A stretch of 64,000 bases of DNA, taken from the NCBI GenBank assembly GCA_018806985.1, contig JADANN010000080.1:62001-126000 (forward strand), given 5' to 3'. The notes below the pieces were generated by a model that did no database searches, was not told where the DNA came from, and saw nothing but the letters and a program-made list of their open reading frames with translations. Within the stretch, counting starts at the first letter, position 1; each line of letters starts with the position of its first letter. Shown here piece after piece: positions 24,956 through 36,788 of this stretch. The translations under genes were made by a program, and so were the position numbers. The DNA comes from Angiostrongylus vasorum. Taxonomy: Eukaryota; Nematoda; Chromadorea; Rhabditida; Metastrongylidae.

Positions 24956-27900
24956 CACCTTATGCCTCTTAACTATGGATCTCCCTCATAGTGAGGGGAG
25001 CACGATAGCTGGTTAGTCGCGAGGCTACGTAGAGCGTCCCCAGGTGGCGGAGAGGGGGTTAATCGCGAACCGAAAGCGACCTTTGCTTCCCTGAGACGCA
25101 GGTGGATCCAGGGGATGCACTCTCCGTTTCTCCGTTACCACTGCGCCGATTTGGCTCATACTTTCTGTATTGACGAGGGCGCATTCATGCACGCGTGTGT
25201 GGGTGCGTTCTGGTTTATGCATATTGTATCTCTACGAGTCAAATTGGCCAAAAGCCAGCAATCAAGTGACAGGGAAGTGTATGGGAGGCGGTTAGGAGTC
25301 GCATCCAACAAATAAGCTCCATGTCCACTCTGCGACAGACTGGCAAGCTACCCGTGAGTATACCTACCACCACGTTCAGAGCCCAGCAAGCTATACGTAG
25401 GTATCAAAAAAGCTAAAAACAGCAAAAGAAACGGGCCTCATTCCCCTGACCCCGAAGAAGCACCCCAATTCGGCAGCGTCGGACAGGGACAAGTACGGAG
25501 AGGCCGCTAAAATCTCAGGGCCAATGGAAGCTACCTTGATTGCAAAGAAATAAGCTGACGATCTGTACCTACAATGCGCGGACACTTGCATCCGAGTCAT
25601 CGATAGAAGACTTGCTCATGCAAGCAAGAAGGATAAGGTACGATGTCATCGGCTTGGCCGAGACGAGACGACGCTACCCATTCAACGCCGTCTATGACAC
25701 CTGAGAAGAATTGTTCCCTAGGAACATGCGGCTGTAGAGGAGTCGGCGGCGTGGGCGTTCTCGTCAACACGAGTTTGTCCATGAACATCGATTCATTCGA
25801 ACAACTTACAACCCGAATCGGACGTTTACGTTTAAAAAGATGTGGATCAATTCCGCCTTTGACAATCTTCGTCGTTTACGCTCCGACATCAAACTATGAC
25901 GAAGAGGAAATCGAAGCGTTCTATATGGACTTGGAGAAGTTGTACGGAGACAACCACACATTCTTTGAGGTTATCACTGGAGATTTCAACGCCGAGATTG
26001 AACCAAGAAGAACGTCTGAAGAACGTCACGTTGGGACCCACGGGTTAGAATGGAACGGACAGGGTGAGCGGCTGTCTGAGTTTATCATGGCGACCAAGAC
26101 CATCCATGGTAACTCGCCATTCCCACAAGTCCCACCCTCAACGCTGTATGTGGAATGTCCCAATGGAAAGTAGCATAATGAAATAGACCACATCTTAGTA
26201 AATAGATGGTTTTACCTAACCGATGTCGTTGTTGTCCCAAAATTCTACACGGGATCAGACCATCGCCTCCTTCGTACAAGATTCTATTTCTCGCGGAAAG
26301 GAGAAAAAAGCAGCTAAATTCAATAACCAAAGTCCCGGAACCATCGTATACTGGGACTTATTCAATTCATTTGTCGGCTGTTGGGAAGATGCCGTTGTCG
26401 ATATCATCGACGAAGAATACGATAGGCTCATTCAGCATCTTCACGTTAGCGCTATGAAAGCTGAGAGTTCGAAAATCACCAAGAAAGTCTGTCTCCAGAA
26501 ACACCCGGGCTGATACAACAGCGTGGAATCGCATGAGCTGCAGGCAACCGCGAACTAACGTCCGAATTTGCAAAACCCAGCAAACAGACGATAAAAGGAG
26601 ATCTCAAAGAGAGAAGAGCAGCAGTAATAGTCGGAACTGCAGAGGCTGAGAAAAGCATCCACAAAGCTCATTGAAGCTTCGCCAATTACATGACCAAGAT
26701 GATTGCACTCCGACGCCCAGACGGAACAGTTACAGCGCCCAGAAAAGCAATGGAGAAAATCACTCACTATTAGTACTCAAGTCTCTTCGATAGCCACGTC
26801 CACCAATGGAGAAAAATCACTCGCTATTAGTACTCAGATCTCTTCGATAGCCACGTCCACCTTTCGTCATATGAAATAAAGGAGGATTGATGTGTTGTAC
26901 TACCGGTTCTCCCTTCCAAAATCCAACATGCCATTTCGTCGGCGAAAAATCGTACAGTACCAGCTCCGGGCAATCTGAACACCTAAAGAACCTTCCGCCA
27001 GTCCTCATAAACACACTGGCTCTGCTCTTCACACGTTAACTGTCTGTATGCAAGGTCCCTACACAGTGGAGGATTAGCAAGACCGTATTATTGTTCAAGA
27101 AGGGTGACCTACACGATATCGGGAACTATCGCCCAGCCTGCTTGCTGTCCGTTGTCCACGAACTCTTTCACTAGAGTCATCCTAAACAGGATTGACAGAA
27201 CACCGGATGAAGGATGACCAAAAGAGCAAACAGGATTTCGAGAACGAATAAGTGAATTCGACCACATACACACGATAAGAAGACTCACTGAAGTGTCGCG
27301 AAAGTATAGGAGAGGCCGCTCTGTCTCACTATCAGCGAGTTAAGGAAAGCGTTTGTTTCAATGTGCCTCATTTCATTGGTAAGCTAACATGATGCTGTTA
27401 CCAAACATTTATTCGGGTGACGCTTCGACGTATTTGTCTTCCCCAGAGCTCATGATCTGAGTTGATAGTCCAACGTCGTTCGTCTTTTCGATGTGGTGTC
27501 TTCGTCGTCGTAGCGCGTCGAATCTTCCTTAGTGGAACACCGCTTGAATGAGGCAAACTCATCCAGCAGCGCTGTCTCACGTAGGCCGGTAGCTGTTGAT
27601 CTTGGTTGTCCTGTGATAATAATTTTTTTCTTCAAGGAACAATCCATCTACAGCAGTCGAACTCTGAGCTAAATTGACAAAGGAGCAGTGTGGAAGCCCT
27701 GGAAAGCCAGGGCATCTCTACCTTGGTGTATTAAGATTCTTCATGAGCTGTATCAAAATTTCACAACCAAGATATCACCATCTTACAACGATATTAACGC
27801 CAACGTTAAAAGAGGGATTAGGCAAGGCGACACCATCTTGGCAAAAATTATTTACCGGTACTCTCGAGAACGTCATGCGAACATTAGGATGGGATAGTAT

Positions 27901-28790
27901 GGGAGTGAAAATCGATGGTCGGCAGTTACATCATCTTCGTTTTACTGTCGACATCGTTCTTTTAGCACCAAACATTAACTAGGCGGAACGAATCCTTGCT
28001 GATTTTTGATAAAGCCTATGGAAGCGACCGACCTTCGTCTATTTCTCACAAAAAACGATGCTCACGAGGAACGGATTGGTTTCGTATGCCCCATTAACGC
28101 TCAAAAGAAATAATACCTCCAAATGCTCCAGCTACGTTTATCTTCGTCGGGAAGTCAACATGATGAACGACTTTTCTCCAAAGTTGAGCAGGAGAAACCG
28201 AGCCGCTTACAGAGCTTTCAAGAACATCGAGGATGTAGTGAACAGAAGAGAAAACCTGCGACTTCGTGCCCATATTTTCCACTCTATCATTCTTCGTACT
28301 TTGACATACGGGGCAGAATCCTGGTCGCTGTGTAAGCAGGATAGAAGATCACTCAACATTATCGAACGTGCAGTCGAAAGAACGGTTCTAAGAGTATCTC
28401 ACATTGCGCAAGCAGGGAAAGTGGGCCGAAGCTTCGATCTACATCAACGATCAAAAATCAAAGACGTCGTTCTACAACCTATAGTATCGAAAATAAGGTG
28501 AGCCGTACACATAATGCTTATGAACGACAATCAATCGACAAGAGCCGTTGGTGAGCGCATTCGTCAGGATGTCAAACGTACTGCAGGGAGACCACTGACC
28601 TGATGGTTAGAGTTCTTAACGAAAACCCTAGAAGAAAGATATGATGATGCTCAACGAGTACCTAGAGCGAGCAAAACGCAGTAAGCTACTCTTGCACACA
28701 ACAAGGAGAAAATGAAGATTTACTGTCGTCCGCGCCAATCACTAGACGACCAACGCGATGACAGGTGATACAAGTGATATAGGTAAAACT
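24956..28790 (+). mobile_element. RTE-type non-LTR retrotransposon, nearly full length, decayed
   Basis: After a leader of ~600 bases comes a recognisable APE-type endonuclease: [24 protein letters not shown] text, [18 protein letters not shown] near 25.88 kb, GDFNAEIE near 25.98 kb, and SDHRLLRTRFYFSRK near 26.26 kb. The reverse transcriptase follows (KGDLHDIGNYRPACLLSV near 27.11 kb; VKRGIRQGDTILAKI near 27.81 kb). The catalytic box is damaged (FTVDIVLLAPN near 27.94 kb in place of FADD). The C-terminal part ends near 28.75 kb with RPRQSLDDQRDD. Frameshifts and stops occur throughout. The longest intact frames are 25643-26173 and 28058-28501. It is inactive but preserves element order well. 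Confidence 0.88.
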
Positions 28791-28891
28791 CTGTGCGGTA
28801 GGTCTCAAACAATAACTGGAGTAATTATACAGAGCAATATGGCGAGTGTTTAGAAGCTGATTGCTGTGCAAATAAAATTGATGCATTAACC

Positions 28892-29295
28892 ATAATAATG
28901 CTGAGATATTTACAAAACTCCGAAGCGTTGGTGTCTGCGGTGTGGACCGAAAACGCTATTACTCTTTCCGGGAGTAACGCGTTCACCACGACATCATCTG
29001 GGTCCTTCGTTTCGCCTTTCTCTCAGCAGTGTTACTGACTTATAGGTGTTATCAGTTTATTCCGATTCAATCAGACTAGTATAACTCAGTTGCACGGCTA
29101 AGAGAAAGACGAAATAAAGGACTCGCATGGTGTGGTGATGAACGCGTTACTCCCGGAAGGAGTAATAGCGTCTTCAGTCCACACCGCAGACACCAGCGCT
29201 TCGGAGTTTTGCAAATATCTCGGCATCATTATGATTATATTTAACAGAATATCTGCCATTAAAAAGTAGTAGGCAGTATATAAAAATTGACGACA
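28892..29295. repeat. Inverted repeat made of two family C copies
   Basis: The left arm at 28892-29032 is a reversed family C copy (GCTGAGATATTTACAAAACTCCG...GGAGTAACGCGTTCACCACG). The right arm at 29098-29240 is a forward copy (GTGGTGATGAACGCGTTACTCC...GGAGTTTTGCAAATATCTCGGC), and its A-rich end reaches about 29295. A spacer of about 65 bases separates them. The arms share features not seen in other copies, such as CGAAGCGTTGGTGTCTGCGG against CCGCAGACACCAGCGCTTCG. This suggests they arose from each other rather than as two random insertions. Confidence 0.75.
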
Positions 29296-29819
29296 TTATT
29301 AGGTTTTTTTCTGTCGTGGTAATGAAAGTATTCGGCTGAGTAGGCTACGCATTAATTTGATTTTTCTAGGCCCTGAAGAAGTCCAAAACCACCAAAACGG
29401 CAGCTACTGTGAATGAATAACTACTGAACTAACAAGCTCTGCTTTCTCAGCAAGTAATTGCTGAACACTACACAGTTCATTCCTTTATGTACTTGTTATC
29501 GAGTCGTTAGTAAATGATTTGATGTTTTTAATATTTCAGCAATCGCTTTTGGTTCGCTGCTTTACCCATGTCTATAAGCCCTTAAGAAGGATAGATGCGT
29601 CATATCCGAATTTATCTCTTCTGGGGTTCGACTTGTACCCACATTTTTGAAAAATCATACAACATCCGATTCTGAGGGGATCACTTCCTAATATTTCAAA
29701 AAATTTTTCGGAATGTTTCCACCAACACAATAACAGTGCTTTCCAAGCATTAAATGTTAGAACGCAAATTATTTTGTGGATAAAAACCCAGTAGAAAATA
29801 AATAAAGGATAAATGTCTA
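29296..29819. other. Gap, no supported gene
   Basis: No gene or recognised repeat was seen. Confidence 0.35.
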
Positions 29820-30066
29820 AATGCTGATCAATCCCTGAGGGATGCGCCATGAATTTCTTTTTCATTAAGCATCGTTGGAGATGACTGAATGTGTATCAAG
29901 CCTTGACGTGACCTAACGATGCATCGACCCAGTCTGCTATCCTTGCAGACAAGTCTAGTACCACTTGCCGACCCCGCAGGGATGAAATACTTGATGAGCC
30001 TTAGGCATTGGGATCTATCCCATGTGTAATGCACGATGGCTCTGACAGCTGCGCAACACACTTCCT
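29820..30066 (-). repeat. tRNA-derived SINE, family A
   Basis: GCTGATCAATCCCTGAGGGATGCGCCATG opening on +, AAGCATCGTTGGAGATGACTGAATG body, and a diverged reversed head (CAGCTGCGCAACACAC). Confidence 0.7.
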
Positions 30067-31589
30067 TCTAGAACACAGTACGACCAAATTGTTCCTCAGG
30101 AAGGTAATTCTCCAAGCCTTTTGCGGCAAATATTGATGTCAAGTGCACAGGCGGTGACCTTCAAGATAACAAAGTTTTTCTCTAACACTCTACTGGATCC
30201 GTATTAAACACTTCGGTCTTTTCTTTGTTGCAGTATGATGAAAAGCCTTGAACGAAGAAGACTGTCTAAGTCGTTGTCGAATCACGGCTTTTTCATTGGA
30301 AACACTCGATTTAAACCACTAATTTTCGAAAATCGGTTTTCATTTAACGTCGTCATGAACAATCATTGCTTTTTTGGATTGAGTTTACACAAAACTGTTA
30401 GAAACACTTAATTCTGGCTAACGTTTCGCCGTCTTCACTTCCTTCTCAGCAGCAGTAATCCGATTCATTGCCCAAGGAAGCTCATCCTTATGGTGTGGGT
30501 GTTCGTAATTTCATAAAGTTAAACTCAACGGAGCACCTGTCGAATGAGGTTACCTCAGCCGGAAGCGCTTTTTCGTGCCCTCAATGCGATTATGGAGACC
30601 CATATCGAAAGGATAAATCACTATGGGCAATCGGCTCGGAAGATTGCGGCTCTGAAGAGGGCGAAGGCATCAAAACATTAGCCGCAACAAGGCTTCTTTA
30701 ATACCCTGCTGTAAACCCAATAACCTAAGATAACAGTTATGTCGTTAATCTTTCGAAATATTTGATGCTCACGAACAAGTACAAGTTTATATATGAACCG
30801 CCAGCTCTACCGCAGCATTTTCAAAGAAGTGGCCTTTTACGAAGCACGTTTAATCAACAGGGATTTCTAGTTTGGTTAACTTGATAACACTCTGTTTCTT
30901 CTTGGCCTGCATGGTGTCCATATTGCAGCTAGTGATGAATTATAAGTACACATCGTCGTCAAAGAGCTTCTAAATTTTCACTGCCTTAGACTTACGCTGC
31001 TGTCAGAGGGATGTTTTAGTTGCTATTTTATCCGAAGTCGCCCACCCTTCTCAAATATGCTATATCACTGGGTTCTGACAAGAAAGAAGCTCTACATCTT
31101 CACTGTTCCAAAGTTGTGTCTACGAAATGGTAGCTCTCATGAGAGACCTGGTATAGTTCGAAGTCACTTGCCAGATCTTCTCGAAGTGACCATGATATGG
31201 TAACTACTTCTGTAAATAGTTCCTACATCTCCATAAAAGAGTACGCTTCCTAGGCTACTTTTTATTATCATCCACGTTTATCTTTGCTTGTTAGCTATGC
31301 CTGTAGACAGCATTGGCCACAAACAGCGAACTTCCTACATCTCATCGTGCATTTTCCTTGCACTCTCTGTAAACTGTTTCTTAACAGCTCTCTCATCAAG
31401 TTGCTTCGCATCTGGCTGAAAAACACTCTGTAACGTCTCTCTATCCTTGCACTTGCTCACATGAAAAACCGGTGGTTGAGAGCATTTGTACAGAAACATT
31501 AGCTGGGAAAATTTGACGAAGACGTCGAAACGTTAACCGAAATAAATCTATTTATCAACCTCGTGAAAGGTCGACAATTTAAATAAAAG
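30067..31589. other. Gap with a palindromic repeat remnant at about 30420-30690
   Basis: AACGTTTCGCCGTCTTC near 30420 and GAAGAGGGCGAAGGCATCAAAACATT near 30655 are roughly reverse complements about 240 bases apart, like a degraded foldback element. The related motif GACGAAGACGTCGAAACGTTAACCGAAATAAA appears near 31516. No gene is supported. Confidence 0.4.
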
Positions 31590-31850
31590 AAAGATACAGC
31601 TATCGGCGTTGATCAATCCTTGAGGGATGCGATATGCATTCGACTTCATTAACTATCGTTGGAGATGATTGAATGTATATTTGGCTTTTACAATGACTTG
31701 AGGTGGTCTACCGATGTATCGAGCCAGTGCTGCTATCCTCCCAGACAAGTCTGGTACCAATTTCCTGACCCCGGAGGGATGGAAAGCTTGGTGGACCATG
31801 GGGGGCGGGGATCGATTCCACGTGTGCGGCAGGGAGGCAACGACCAGCCA
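31590..31850 (-). repeat. tRNA-derived SINE, family A
   Basis: GGCGTTGATCAATCCTTGAGGGATGCGATATGCATTCGACTTC, then CCAGACAAGTCTGGTACCA, then a diverged reversed head ending near 31850. Confidence 0.7.
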
Positions 31851-32868
31851 CATGTCCATGACCTAACTTATGTTGCACAATCGTTAACCCATACTCAAAT
31901 GAAGAGTACTTCATTGTTACATTTAACGTCGTAACAGTTATCCAACGTCCAGCTATAACTGTAACTGATCTGATTACTAAACCAAAGGAACGACAAAACT
32001 CATTACAGGGTGGTTACCTGTATCGGAGATCGAGTGTGTATAAAGCACTTCCAAAGCTTTCCAATCGAGTGATGATTCTGGGAGCTTAACTTGCTCCTTA
32101 CTTATGAGTAACTATTGTTGTTACAACTTCTGATTACCTATTACTTCCTATTACTTATTACTTCTTACATACTTCAGTGGCTACTCTCTACAAAGAATCG
32201 TACGAGCTCAAGCGCAATTCACATTTGACGCCGTCGAACACCAGAGATCGACATCCAGGAGGACACGCCCAATTACGATGATAGAGCTTCTCTGACAATA
32301 TTCTCCGGCTAGTACACACTACTGAAGCTAGCTAACAGAGTGAATCCCCTTCTCGCTGAAGTCCACACTCGTTCCCAGATCGTCACCACAGGCAGAGACC
32401 GTCGTCCCTGGTAGACTGGAGAGAGCTTTGCTATCTTGAGAAGAGTACTTCATTCATAGTCTTTCTTCTGTATAGTTCCAACACAACGGATACCCTACTG
32501 CAATTCAGGCGCTTATACAGTAAAAGTACTTATGAATACTTTGGAAATAATGGGATGGATAGAAATATCAAAACGAGAGCCAAAGAGCTATCGTGGAGAA
32601 CTAAGAACTCTGATATCAGACCAATCTGGTTACTTCGTTTCAATTTTCGAGTAAATTCTGTAATTACACCAACTACATTTTCGTTACCGTCGTGGCGATA
32701 ATTTTTTTTCTGCGGAGAACAATGAGAGAACTTCACACGTGTTTGCTCACTCTGTGCACGTTCGTTCCTTTCTTTTGCTCTTTTTTCTCTTTTCTTTACC
32801 TATGTACTAAATTGTTCGTTACTTGTTCTCATCTTCAATCTCCCAGTTGACTTAAGCCCTTTGCAGAA
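31851..32868. other. Gap upstream of selenoprotein T
   Basis: There is a short low-complexity run of ATTACTTCCTATTACTTATTACTTC near 32135. No gene is supported. The promoter of the selenoprotein T gene should lie in the right part, but no clear element can be named. Confidence 0.35.
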
Positions 32869-35800
32869 ATGACGGGTCGATCGAGTTACTTATTTTTACT
32901 GGCATTGTTTGTCGTTTCCATGATAGAGGTTTGCATTAAAGGTTCGCCTTCTGTAATCTATTGGGTTTCAGTTTTTTACGGTGTCTTTTTCCTTACCGTT
33001 GTTTCCCACAGTATTCTCCCTCAAAGACATTTGTCGACGATGATGGGTATTTGAAGGCCAAGTTCTTGAATAGCTAGTACTTGAGCAACCCCTCTGCCTT
33101 CTCAGTATGGTCTTCAAATCACTTCTACTTCCCTGGCTTACCTATCTTTTCTCTCTGGATTCCGACAAAACACTTTGCCAGTGTGTTCCCATACCTTTAC
33201 TATACGTAGCAGCCATTCCATTGATCGGAGGAAAGTTTGCCAGTTTAAAACAGGATTTCTTTCGAAATGGCGACGATTGTTTTCTTAGTTAGGTGAGCTT
33301 TCGAAGGAAAGTGCTGATATCCAAAGCCTGGATGGCCTTTACGCGCGTTGAACCACAACCCCACCAGATCCGAGTTCAGTACCCAGGAACCACTCTTTTA
33401 AACACATTGACACAGTTGACCCTTTTACCAGACTGTTAAATAATTGGTGATTATGTTCACTTGTATAGTTCCAGCTAATGTTGATGATCGTGACGCTGAA
33501 GAATTCCGCGAAGAGTTCGGAGACGAACCCCAAACTGATGTTAGGCAAGTTTGTTTAAATTTTTGTATTTGGTGTTCTTTACTTTAAAACAGATGTTAGT
33601 TGTTAAGTTGTAGTCAACAAATGGAAGAGGAACACGTGGAACTTCGAGAAGGTTCGCATTTCAGTAGCACGAAACCCAAGACACTGACTAAGAAGAAATT
33701 ACCCAGTTTACGATTCTTATACTGGTACGTTTACCTTTTTTGTTTATTGATCGGCATCAAAATCGAGTTGTGATCTCGCTAATCATCACTTTGATGCCAT
33801 ATTGGTTTTTTCCTTCATTCGGTTTACACCACATTTTCGAAAGAACATCTTCTATTTTGAAATCACTTATGTTTCTATCAAGATCAGGCATATTTACAAC
33901 TACAGAGTGTTGGATGCAGGTGGCTAGCTGTTTGGTTATCATGTTTTTGTCATAAATATTGATTTAGTAGCCCCTACATTTATTGATACATCTTTTGCGG
34001 CTCTGCTAGTCGGTGTTCGTGTTTTCAAGACTTTTTTTCCCCGGCTTTTTGGCTTGAAAACCTAGTAATTTGTGCTCTATTTGGTCTACAAAATAGCCTT
34101 TATACAGCTGCATTTGAAAAGTTATCATTTCTATGAACGTCTTTTTTTCGCAACCACCATTGAGATATGCACTCATGGTGACATTCAACGACGATTTTTT
34201 TTTCCTGGTCGGAAAGCACAATAGAAATGTCCGATACAAGAATATGATATTGTTTGTGCCGTTCAAAAGCATGGAGCTCATCGAACGGCTTTGGCGCGAA
34301 AGGAACAAGGACATTTGGTGACTTTACTGGTGCCAACTCTAGTCACTCTTATCAGTAGAGCATTTGTTGGGCTGTAACGTAAAGCAATTTGCAGTGAAAG
34401 TGTAAGGAAATGCAGTTTGCTGATGTAATTGGTAACAATCCTCCCAGCGGTTTACCGCCTCATCGTGGGTGGAAGGTTTTCTTGGGTGTCTGCGTGCAAT
34501 GTAAAGCGGAGGGATGCATTCCACGGAGAGGGCCTTCCAGTCGGTGTCCGGCGTTTCTGTTAGGAAGCTGAACTAAGAGTAAACCAATACAAGGAACCAC
34601 CACCGTCCTGGTATAAAAGTAGTCGCATGATTGAAAATTTCCCTCTGAACCACAAGAGCGGCGACTGCCTATGGTGGTGACGACCTAGGGCAGATTTTGG
34701 GTAGGCTGAACTCGGGACTCCAGGGAACCAGGGTGGCTAAACCAGAACTCTGAAGAAGTGAAAATTATGCTGGGGCGCACACTGCTTGTGAAGACGGGCC
34801 ATCCATTATGTGAGTAAGTAATTGGAAACAGAGGAATTAGAGTGAGCACCGAATCATCTACTGTCCATGCGACCGTCAGTCTATGAAGAATCAAGTTCGA
34901 GACAAGAACCATATTTGCTTCTCAAGAACAAAGGCTTGCTGCGTTAATTTCCTTCACAAGGTTTAGATCTTGATTTGATGCTAATTAAACCTACTTTTTT
35001 CTTAACCTTTAGTTCACCTCCAGTCTACTAACGGTATTTTAGCATTTCTTGCGGATACAAACAGGCTTATGAACAGTTCTCAGTGGCTGTTCACGAGAAG
35101 TATCCTGAAATGCCAATCGAAGGAAGCAACTATCCGGCTGATAAATGGAAGGAATATCTTGCGCATACCATCAATATCCTGAAGATTGCTGCCATTGCTA
35201 TGATTATCACAGGAAGAAATCCATTTTTAAACATCGGATTGGGTGAACCACCTATACTACAATGGGCGCAGTCAAACAAGGTATTGTAGTTTTTATATGC
35301 AGATTCCTCCAAACGGTTTACCGCCTCATCGTGGCTGGGAGGTGTTCCTTGGTGTCGGGCTGCGATGTACAGCTGGGTGCTTCGTACCCCCGGCGGGGTC
35401 TCCCAAGCTGAGAACGAGTCCGACGTTTCCATCAAGAAGCGTAGCTAAGAGTAAACTAATGCCAGGATCCACTACTGTATGTGGTGGTGCAGTCCTGGGG
35501 GCAGAATTTGGCCAGGTTGTCCTCGTGATTCCAGGGAACCACAATGGCTTAACTAGCAAATCTCCGAAAAAATAGAGGTAATGCTGGGGGCCTGCACTAC
35601 CAGTGAGAACGGGCCATCCATGTATTTAAATAATTATTATAGGCAGGTTTCACATTGTGTGATATTACCTACCACTAATTCGGTATTCCTGACTATAGAA
35701 TAATTTGAATACTAGTTCATACAGAACTTCACAACTCACAGTGTCCTAAGGACCAGCAACTAACAAAATCTTAAGTCTATTCACAATCTGGTCCTAGGTC

Positions 35801-36118
35801 ATGTATAGGTAATTGAAAGAGTTTCTTCACCTTGGATTGAAAATTGCGCAAAACACACTGGCATTATGCTGAGAAAACATTAGCTTAGTTTAGATATCCG
35901 CATGTATGATGTTGTTTCTTCTGACTAACATGGTTGAAAGCACACTCATGTCAACTGGAGCGTTTGAGATCTATCTCGACAAAGAACAAATATGGAGTAA
36001 ACTTGAGAGCGGTCGCGTGCCCTCCCCTCAAGAACTTATTCAGATGATCGACTCGCAGTTAGAATTGTCTGGAAAAGGACTCGGTGGGGGTTCTGGTTTT
36101 GGCGATTTCAAACAGTAG
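32869..36118 (+). CDS. selT-1: Selenoprotein T homologue, Cys form, complete
   Basis: A thioredoxin-like ER membrane oxidoreductase of the SelT/SelW/SelH family. Exons are 32869-32941, 33469-33544, 33614-33724, 35043-35280 and 35894-36118 (TAG). They join in phase to 240 residues (human SELENOT is about 195). Seen: a hydrophobic N-terminus (residues 1-22, signal peptide); an acidic low-conservation insert; LRFLYC then ISCGYK, giving a C-x-x-C motif at residues 87-90 where vertebrates have C-x-x-U; a hydrophobic span near 117-135; and the C-terminal signature MMLFLLTNMVES...STGAFEI and IWSKLESGRVPS. The fourth codon of the redox motif is TGC, so no SECIS element is needed. Intron 2 begins AG|GCAAGT, a GC-AG intron. 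Introns 3 and 4 each contain a family B repeat. The symbol follows the worm naming; which paralogue it is cannot be told. Confidence 0.93.
34441..34815 (+). repeat. RTE-tailed SINE, family B, in selenoprotein T intron 3
   Basis: GCGGTTTACCGCCTCATCGTGGGTGGAAGG opening, GTCCGGCGTTTCTGTTAGGAAGC middle, and GAAAATTATGCTGGGGCGC...AAGACGGGCCATCC tail with a short AAGTAAG end. Same strand as the host gene. Confidence 0.75.
35309..35635 (+). repeat. RTE-tailed SINE, family B, in selenoprotein T intron 4
   Basis: Begins AACGGTTTACCGCCTCATCGTGGCTGGG. It ends GGGGGCCTGCACTACCAGTGAGAACGGGCCATCCATGTATTTAAATAA, so its terminal AAGT repeats have decayed. Its central block is shortened relative to the other copies. 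Confidence 0.75.
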
Positions 36119-36788
36119 TAGAGAAACGTCCTCCTTTCTTTTTGCTCATAGCTTTTTTCTGTGTACTCGTTGATATTCGGTTACAAGTACCTGTAGATAA
36201 CTAGCAACAATTGACATGTTTTATCACACTTTTGCAACAAATGCAGTGCCTGCTGAGTTTTCTCTTTACTAATTTGGTTTCACATTTGATGTTTGAACTC
36301 GGTCGCATGTGTAACGTCATCGAACTCGATTATTTCACAATTATACGGCACTATGCCATGCTATAGAATGAATTCCAGATGGAACACTGCTTCATCTTAC
36401 ACTGATCTGGCTTATTCGTTTGGTTGTGTGTATGTTGTTCATCGCTTTTCCATAAATATTCATTGTGAACCGTATAGAATAGAAAGTGTGCATAAATCCG
36501 TGGACATAGCGCTAACCTACCTACGTAACCACTTATTTACCCTAGTCAGCAATAACTTATGACGATAATCGTGGCATGACCAAACATCGCGAAGCAAATT
36601 GTGTCTGTTTGGCGAGTATATATGTACTTCGAATAGTTAATAATGGCATACGATAAATGATGTGTTAGTTGACAAAGTAAATCTTAGTAGGAACAAGTTA
36701 GTATAAACAAGTTCTAGCAGGACTTGTATCACGATTAATCGACTAGGTTTTTATGGTGATTGCGGTCTCTTCAGTTGTTAGACAATCC
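36119..36788. other. Convergent 3' region between selenoprotein T and Mo25 genes
   Basis: The two stop codons face each other with 670 bases between them. No AATAAA is seen close to either stop and no repeat was recognised. The frames here look random. Confidence 0.4.

Noticed and set aside
25643..26173. Stand-alone endonuclease gene
   Set aside because: It is one surviving frame of the APE-type endonuclease of a decayed RTE element; continuation in other frames up to 28.8 kb shows this.
28058..28501. Separate small protein gene
   Set aside because: It is the thumb/C-terminal region of the same RTE element, out of frame with the earlier parts.
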